From an uncultured Rhodospirillales bacterium (lineage in GTDB: Bacteria; Pseudomonadota; Alphaproteobacteria; CAAGCB01; CAG-977), in the NCBI GenBank assembly GCA_902777205.1, contig CACYSU010000006.1, positions 1 through 64,000 on the forward strand: a stretch of DNA of 64,000 bases, in the 5' to 3' direction. The notes under the pieces were generated by a model, which was not told the DNA's origin, ran no database searches, and was given only the letters and a program-made list of their open reading frames with translations. The position numbers and the translations under genes were made by a program. Below, in pieces: positions 60,701 to 64,000 of this stretch (positions are counted from its first letter, which is position 1; each line of letters starts with the position of its first letter).

Positions 60701-61627
60701 ATGGCGGTTTCTTCGACGTTTTCCAAAACGGTTTTCGGGCTTTGCCTTTTGACGCTGGGCGCGTGTTCGTCCGCGAACGACGCGGAACTTTTCGGCTATG
60801 ACGACAATTTCGCCGCGCCGGAACCGGACATGGTTCCCGTGACGCCCGACGACAGGCCGGGGCGGACGGTGGATGAAATGCTGGACGTGAACGTTTCCGC
60901 CGCGACGGTGAACAAAGGCGATTATCGGGCGGCGGCCGAAACGGACAAAATGTACGAACACGCCGGACGTTTCGGATCGAAAGAGAAAATCGCCCTGCGC
61001 AAAGGGCTGAACGCGCCGGATTCCGGAATCGTGTACGGCGGGGCGAAACGCCGCGCGGCCGATGTCGTGCGTCCGCTGGAATTGAAAGAGCGGGAAAAGG
61101 ACGGTTTGGCCGCCATGTCCGATGACGAGATGCTGGCCGAAATCATCGCGCCCAAACCCGCGCAGGTCGAAATGGTCGAGGTCGTCGCGGCGGAAAAGCG
61201 CGAGGATCGGGCGGAACGGCCGCAAACGGCGCAAACGCCGATGCCGGAAATCGTGCCGCTGACGCCGGCAAAGCCCGAACCCGCGGTTGTTCCCGAACTC
61301 GCCGCCGAACCCGAACCCGCGGCAGAGCCTGAACCCGCGCCGGAAAACGAAGCGGCCGCCGTGCCCGTCACGCTGCCGATGCCGCAGCCGTCGCGCCCCG
61401 TCGTGATTAACGAACCGCTGGTCGAACCCGCGCCCGCGCCGATGCTGAGGTGGCCGGAACCCGCGTCCGAACCCGAACCGGAAACGTTCGTTCTGACGCC
61501 GCCGGAAACGGAGGCCGCGCCCGTTTTGACGCCGCCGTCGCAGCGGGAAAATGAAAGCGGCTTTGTTCTGATTCCGCCCGCGGCGGAGGAATCCGAATCT
61601 TCGGTTGATGTGTTTATTGTGGAATAG
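60701..61627 (+). CDS. Pro/Glu-rich lipoprotein
   Basis: 308 aa from ATG 60701, with GGGGGA just before it. The lipobox LTLGAC gives a lipid-anchored Cys at about residue 22. The first half (about 30-150) is charged and partly ordered. The second half (about 175-300) is a low-complexity stretch of Glu-Pro-Ala repeats (AEPEPAAEPEPAPE) that should be extended and could span periplasm or peptidoglycan. No enzymatic motif is seen. The homoserine dehydrogenase gene starts 7 bases after the stop, an unexpected operon partner. Confidence 0.75.
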   Translation: MAVSSTFSKTVFGLCLLTLGACSSANDAELFGYDDNFAAPEPDMVPVTPDDRPGRTVDEMLDVNVSAATVNKGDYRAAAETDKMYEHAGRFGSKEKIALRKGLNAPDSGIVYGGAKRRAADVVRPLELKEREKDGLAAMSDDEMLAEIIAPKPAQVEMVEVVAAEKREDRAERPQTAQTPMPEIVPLTPAKPEPAVVPELAAEPEPAAEPEPAPENEAAAVPVTLPMPQPSRPVVINEPLVEPAPAPMLRWPEPASEPEPETFVLTPPETEAAPVLTPPSQRENESGFVLIPPAAEESESSVDVFIVE

Positions 61628-61634
61628 GTGGAAT

Positions 61635-62930
61635 ATGTCGGATGCGTTCAAGGTCGCTTTGGCCGGATTGGGAACCGTCGGCGGCGGTGTTGTCAAGCTG
61701 CTGCTGGAACAAAAGGATGTTTTGAAAAAAAGGTGCGGCTGGCCGATCGAACTGGCCGCGGTGGCCGATTTGAATCCGGATCGCGCGCGGGCTTTGGGCG
61801 TGCCGGAAACGACCGCCTTTTACACGGACGCGCGGGAAATGGTCGAAAAAACGGACGCCGACGTGGTGATCGAACTGATCGGCGGGGCGGACGGGATCGC
61901 GTACGATCTGTGCCGGTCGGCGCTGGGGCGCGGCAAAAGCTTCGTCACGGCGAACAAGGCGATGATCGCGCACCACGGCAACGAATTGGCGCGTCTGGCG
62001 GAGGAACGCGGCGTCTTTTTCGGGTACGAGGCGGCGGTCGCCGGCGGCATTCCGATCATCAAATCGCTGCGCGAAGGGTTGGTCGGCAACCGGATCTCCG
62101 AAATTTACGGCATTTTGAACGGGACGTGCAACTACATCCTGACGGTGATGCGCGAAACGGGGCGGCCGTTCGGCGACGTTCTGGCGGACGCGCAGAAACT
62201 GGGCTATGCCGAGGCGGATCCGAGTTTTGACATCGACGGGATCGACACGGCGCACAAAACGTGCATCTTGGGGGCTTTGGCGTTCGGAATGCCGGTCGAT
62301 CTGGCGGCGTTGAGCGTCGAAGGCATCCGTTCCGTCGCCGACACGGACATCGATTTCGCCGAGGAATTGGGTTTCAGGATCAAGCTGCTGGGCGTCGGGC
62401 GGCGGTGCGACGGCGGCGTTTCGCTGAACGTCTATCCGTGCATGATCCCGCAGACGGCGGAAATCGCCCATGTGGACGGCGTGTTCAACGCCGTCGTCGT
62501 CGAAGGCGATTTCATCGGTCACACGATGTTCGTCGGGCGCGGCGCGGGCGAACGCCCCACGGCGTCGGCGGTGGTGGCCGACATCGCGGACGCGGCGATG
62601 CACCGCGGCTTGCCTTTGCTGAACGTCGCGAACAAAGAAGTGCGGCCGGTTGCCATTGTCCCCCTGTCGGAACGCGTCGGCGAATACTATGTCCGGTTCG
62701 AGGTGGACGACCGTCCGGGGGTGGTGGCCGACATCGCCCGTGTTTTGGGGGTTAACGGCGTGTCGATCGCGTCGATGATCCAGCGCGGACGCCGTCCGGA
62801 CGGGACGGTTCCGCTGATCATGACGTTCCACCGGTCGAAAGAAAGCGCGGTGACGGCGGCTTTGTCGGAAATCGAACGGCTGCCGTGCGTTTCGGGCAAA
62901 CCGTGCATGATCAGAATCGAACGGTTGTGA
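61635..62930 (+). CDS. hom: Homoserine dehydrogenase
   Basis: 431 aa from ATG 61635 after AGGTGGA. NAD(P) motif GLGTVGGGVV (about 9-18), the catalytic core with VTANKAMIAHHG, AAVAGGIPIIKSLREGL and NGTCNYIL, the substrate region YAEADPSFDIDGID, and a C-terminal ACT domain (about 350-431, YYVRFEVDDRPGVVADIA) for feedback by threonine. It reduces aspartate semialdehyde to homoserine. recJ follows 1 base after the stop. Confidence 0.95.
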   Translation: MSDAFKVALAGLGTVGGGVVKLLLEQKDVLKKRCGWPIELAAVADLNPDRARALGVPETTAFYTDAREMVEKTDADVVIELIGGADGIAYDLCRSALGRGKSFVTANKAMIAHHGNELARLAEERGVFFGYEAAVAGGIPIIKSLREGLVGNRISEIYGILNGTCNYILTVMRETGRPFGDVLADAQKLGYAEADPSFDIDGIDTAHKTCILGALAFGMPVDLAALSVEGIRSVADTDIDFAEELGFRIKLLGVGRRCDGGVSLNVYPCMIPQTAEIAHVDGVFNAVVVEGDFIGHTMFVGRGAGERPTASAVVADIADAAMHRGLPLLNVANKEVRPVAIVPLSERVGEYYVRFEVDDRPGVVADIARVLGVNGVSIASMIQRGRRPDGTVPLIMTFHRSKESAVTAALSEIERLPCVSGKPCMIRIERL

Positions 62931-62931
62931 C

Positions 62932-64000
62932 ATGGCGGAGCGGACGGCGGTTTTAGGGGTTGAAAGTTCGCTGACCTCCCAATTCTGGGCGGCGGGCGAA
63001 GTGTCGCAGGACGCGGTCGAATCCGTCGCCCGCGCGGCGGCCGTGCCGGAAATCGTGGCGCGGCTGCTGGCCGAACGTCACGTCGCGCCTGAAAACGTTT
63101 CGTTTTTCCTGTCGCCGTCCTTTCGCAATCATCTGCCCGACCCGTACATCCTGCGCGATATGGAAAAGGCGGCCGAACGCATAGCCAAAGCCGTTATGAA
63201 CGGTGAAAAGATCGGCGTTTTCGGCGATTACGATGTGGACGGGGCGACATCCGGCGCGCTGATGACCCGATTTTTGAAAAAAGTCGGCGCCGATGTCACG
63301 ACCAGAATCCCCGAACGCGAAGAGGGGTACGGCCCCGGTGAAAAGGCGATGCGCGAATTCGTCGATGCGGGGGTGAAGCTGGCCGTCACGGTCGATTGCG
63401 GCACGACGGCGTTCGATCCGCTGGCGTTTTTGACGCGGCAGGGCGTGGATGTGATCGTGATCGACCACCACGAACCCGACGTGGTTCTGCCGGACGTTAC
63501 GGCCGTCGTCAACCCGAAACGGCTGGACGAACCCGTTGACAACCCGTGCCGTCAAATGGCGGCCGTCGGCGTCGTTTTCATGACGCTGGTCGCGGTCAAC
63601 CGGCTGTTGCGGGAAAAGGGGTTTTACACCCCCGACAGGCCGGAGCCGAATTTGATGAACGCGCTGGATCTGGTCGCGCTGGGGACGGTTTGCGACGTGG
63701 TCGCCTTGCGCGGGCTGAACCGCCTGTTCGTCAAATCGGGACTGGCCGCCATGGCGCAGCGGCGCAACAAAGGGCTGTGCGTTTTGATCGACGCGGCGAA
63801 TATCAAGGAAAAGCCGACGGCCTATCATCTGGGATTCGTTTTGGGGCCGCGGCTGAACGCGGGCGGGCGGATCGGCTGCGCGTCGCTGGGGATGCGGCTG
63901 CTTTGCGCCGCGGACGAGGCGGAGGCCGCCGACATCGCGCAAAAGCTGGAAGAGCTGAACACCGTTCGCCGGCAGATGTGCGAAAACATCTATAAACAGG
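62932..64000 (+). CDS. recJ: Single-stranded-DNA exonuclease RecJ (partial)
   Basis: About 356 codons from ATG 62932 to the window end, open to the edge. DHH-family motifs are in place: GDYDVDGATSGAL (motif I, Asp99 to Asp103), TVDCGTTAF (motif II), IDHHEPD (motif III, about 178-184) and the later GPRLNAGGRIG. It degrades ssDNA 5'-3' in recombination and mismatch repair. It begins one base after hom, a common alphaproteobacterial arrangement. The C-terminal OB-fold is beyond the window. Confidence 0.93.
   Translation, partial: MAERTAVLGVESSLTSQFWAAGEVSQDAVESVARAAAVPEIVARLLAERHVAPENVSFFLSPSFRNHLPDPYILRDMEKAAERIAKAVMNGEKIGVFGDYDVDGATSGALMTRFLKKVGADVTTRIPEREEGYGPGEKAMREFVDAGVKLAVTVDCGTTAFDPLAFLTRQGVDVIVIDHHEPDVVLPDVTAVVNPKRLDEPVDNPCRQMAAVGVVFMTLVAVNRLLREKGFYTPDRPEPNLMNALDLVALGTVCDVVALRGLNRLFVKSGLAAMAQRRNKGLCVLIDAANIKEKPTAYHLGFVLGPRLNAGGRIGCASLGMRLLCAADEAEAADIAQKLEELNTVRRQMCENIYKQ

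Overview
The window reads as a gene-dense, GC-rich (visually about 55-60% G+C, not computed) chromosomal segment of an alphaproteobacterium. The class is suggested by an Rsm22-family protein, FlaF, an FzlA-like GST-fold protein, an alphaproteobacterial-type adenosine kinase, the kdsD-lptC-lptA-lptB-rpoN-hpf-ptsN block, and a CnoX-like thioredoxin next to a LON-domain protein. A host-associated (gut) lineage is a guess from overall style, not shown by the sequence. About 60 genes, three tRNAs and a set of regulatory RNA elements can be supported. The first and last genes (LON-domain protein, recJ) run off the ends.

Layout: 1-1215 CnoX/LON-domain pair; 1411-3302 a tRNA-Gly gene followed by a repeat-filled scar and an AT-rich, probably acquired AAA/DUF4143 ATPase; 3450-8081 sugar kinase, FHS-type sugar transporter and a large GT-C-like membrane protein in one overlapping operon; 8133-10959 MATE exporter and a degenerate alkaline phosphatase lipoprotein; 10997-15526 a TolC/MacA/MacB-like tripartite exporter; 16192-17163 a yjhX-yjhQ (topAI) module behind an attenuator-like leader; 17211-18640 guanine deaminase behind a purine riboswitch; 18661-25576 assorted metabolism, RNase D, cold shock protein, a Cys-rich secreted protein, fba and tkt; 25751-31979 zinc-ribbon protein, Rsm22, DacA, clpS-clpA, adenosine kinase; 32058-35973 a DprE1/DprE2-like pair followed by a fusion protein with a dead SDR domain; 35974-36312 an AT-rich gap with two perfect DnaA boxes and an IHF-like site; 36313-44692 uvrC, secA, ppiC, infC, thrS; 44765-48667 envelope operon (fzlA-like, lipoprotein, GT4, GT-C); 48796-56435 uppP, tRNA-Leu, second RNase D, and the kdsD/lpt/rpoN/hpf/ptsN block; 56590-64000 tRNA-Ala, a radical-SAM-like DUF5131 protein, flaF, a solute-binding protein, adenosine deaminase, a Pro/Glu-rich lipoprotein, homoserine dehydrogenase and recJ.

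Most unusual items: (i) a guanine-type purine riboswitch with promoter, aptamer core and intrinsic terminator upstream of guanine deaminase, in a class where I would not expect this family; (ii) a 25-codon leader ORF with mutually exclusive hairpins and an intrinsic terminator upstream of the yjhX toxin gene; (iii) three apparent pseudoenzymes (alkaline phosphatase lipoprotein with Ala at the nucleophile position, a DprE2-like SDR with Tyr to Phe, and an SDR domain without Tyr/Lys fused to an adhesin-like region); (iv) infC starting at AUA; (v) an oriC-like gap before uvrC. All RNA folds and motif alignments were done by eye.
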